The position numbers were made by a program, and so were the translations under genes. Under the pieces are notes generated by a model. The model searched no databases and was not told where the DNA came from. It saw nothing but the letters and a program-made list of their open reading frames with translations. Shown here piece by piece: positions 63,926 to 64,000 of a stretch of 64,000 nucleotides of DNA; position 1 is the stretch's first letter, and each line of letters opens with the position of its first letter. Origin of the DNA: ZAX-1 sp046533095 (GTDB taxonomy: Bacteria; Bacillota; Clostridia; Lachnospirales; Lachnospiraceae); contig JAJQRA010000038.1 of NCBI GenBank assembly GCA_046533095.1, positions 186,001-250,000 on the forward strand. The letters are read 5' to 3'.

Positions 63926-64000
63926 ATGGCAGAAATAATTATAATGCCTAAGCTGGGTTTTAATATGGATGAAGGCGAGCTGGTGAAATGGCATAAAAGC
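63926..64000 (+). CDS. Lipoyl-domain protein, start only (probably E3 dihydrolipoamide dehydrogenase)
   Basis: The 25 codons present (MAEIIIMPKLGFNMDEGELV, then KWHKS) match the start of a lipoyl domain, nearly the same as in the preceding E2. In such operons the next gene is usually a dihydrolipoamide dehydrogenase, sometimes with its own lipoyl domain; that is inferred. A GAGAGG site precedes it. The gene is cut by the window edge. Confidence 0.7.
   Translation, partial: MAEIIIMPKLGFNMDEGELVKWHKS

Overview
The window looks like chromosomal DNA of an anaerobic, spore-forming member of the Clostridia, most likely the Lachnospiraceae or a near relative. The supports are a SpoVT regulator, strong AGGAGG-type ribosome binding sites throughout, AT-rich spacers, a T-box-controlled isoleucyl-tRNA synthetase, a DnaE-type polymerase with a PHP domain, a DegV protein and a Tet(M)-like GTPase fused to an NYN nuclease. 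No phage, insertion sequence or convincing CRISPR array is seen.

Layout. Positions 1-23000 are mainly housekeeping: the start of a lipoprotein gene, a SWIM/SNF2 helicase, spoVT, a class A penicillin-binding protein, a MATE exporter, typA (reverse strand), a small DUF4190-like membrane protein, a T-box leader plus ileS, glycogen phosphorylase, dnaE, pfkA and a SpoU-type RNA methyltransferase. Positions 23000-30000 hold a self-contained PTS locus on the reverse strand (amidohydrolase, galactitol-type EIIC, EIIB, small membrane protein, EIIA, PRD regulator) with a divergent HPr gene. Positions 30000-36700 hold niaR and a coupled small gene, the GTPase-NYN fusion, tRNA-Phe and tRNA-Gly, degV and fabH. 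Positions 36800-47200 hold a very large hybrid histidine kinase, an AraC regulator beside a decayed sugar-isomerase pseudogene, a kelch protein, an isochorismatase-like hydrolase and a DbpA-type RNA helicase.

Positions 47200-64000 form the most coherent block, which I read as a sigma-54 catabolic island. It contains an AEC transporter, lplA and lipA (lipoate supply), rpoN (sigma-54), two tiny membrane proteins plus a sodium:solute symporter, a bicupin, a beta-hydroxyacid dehydrogenase, an M24/creatinase-fold protein with one metal-ligand Asp replaced by Cys, an AcoR-like sigma-54 activator, an SGNH hydrolase, and an acetoin/2-oxoacid dehydrogenase operon (E1 alpha, E1 beta, E2, and the start of a further lipoyl-domain protein). 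Three -24/-12 promoters sharing a TGGCATATG-N-TTTGC core precede the M24 gene, the SGNH gene and E1 alpha. The sigma factor, activator, promoters, uptake, side-chain enzymes and lipoate-dependent oxidation therefore sit together. The substrate cannot be read from sequence.

Other notable structure: three tandem 95-bp units with three hairpins each between the dehydrogenase and cupin genes, a tandem-repeat leader before the GTPase-NYN gene, a three-armed inverted-repeat element at about 24.2 kb with partial relatives at 45.7 and 51.8 kb, and several small tandem duplications in promoter regions. All calls are from reading the sequence; no searches were run.
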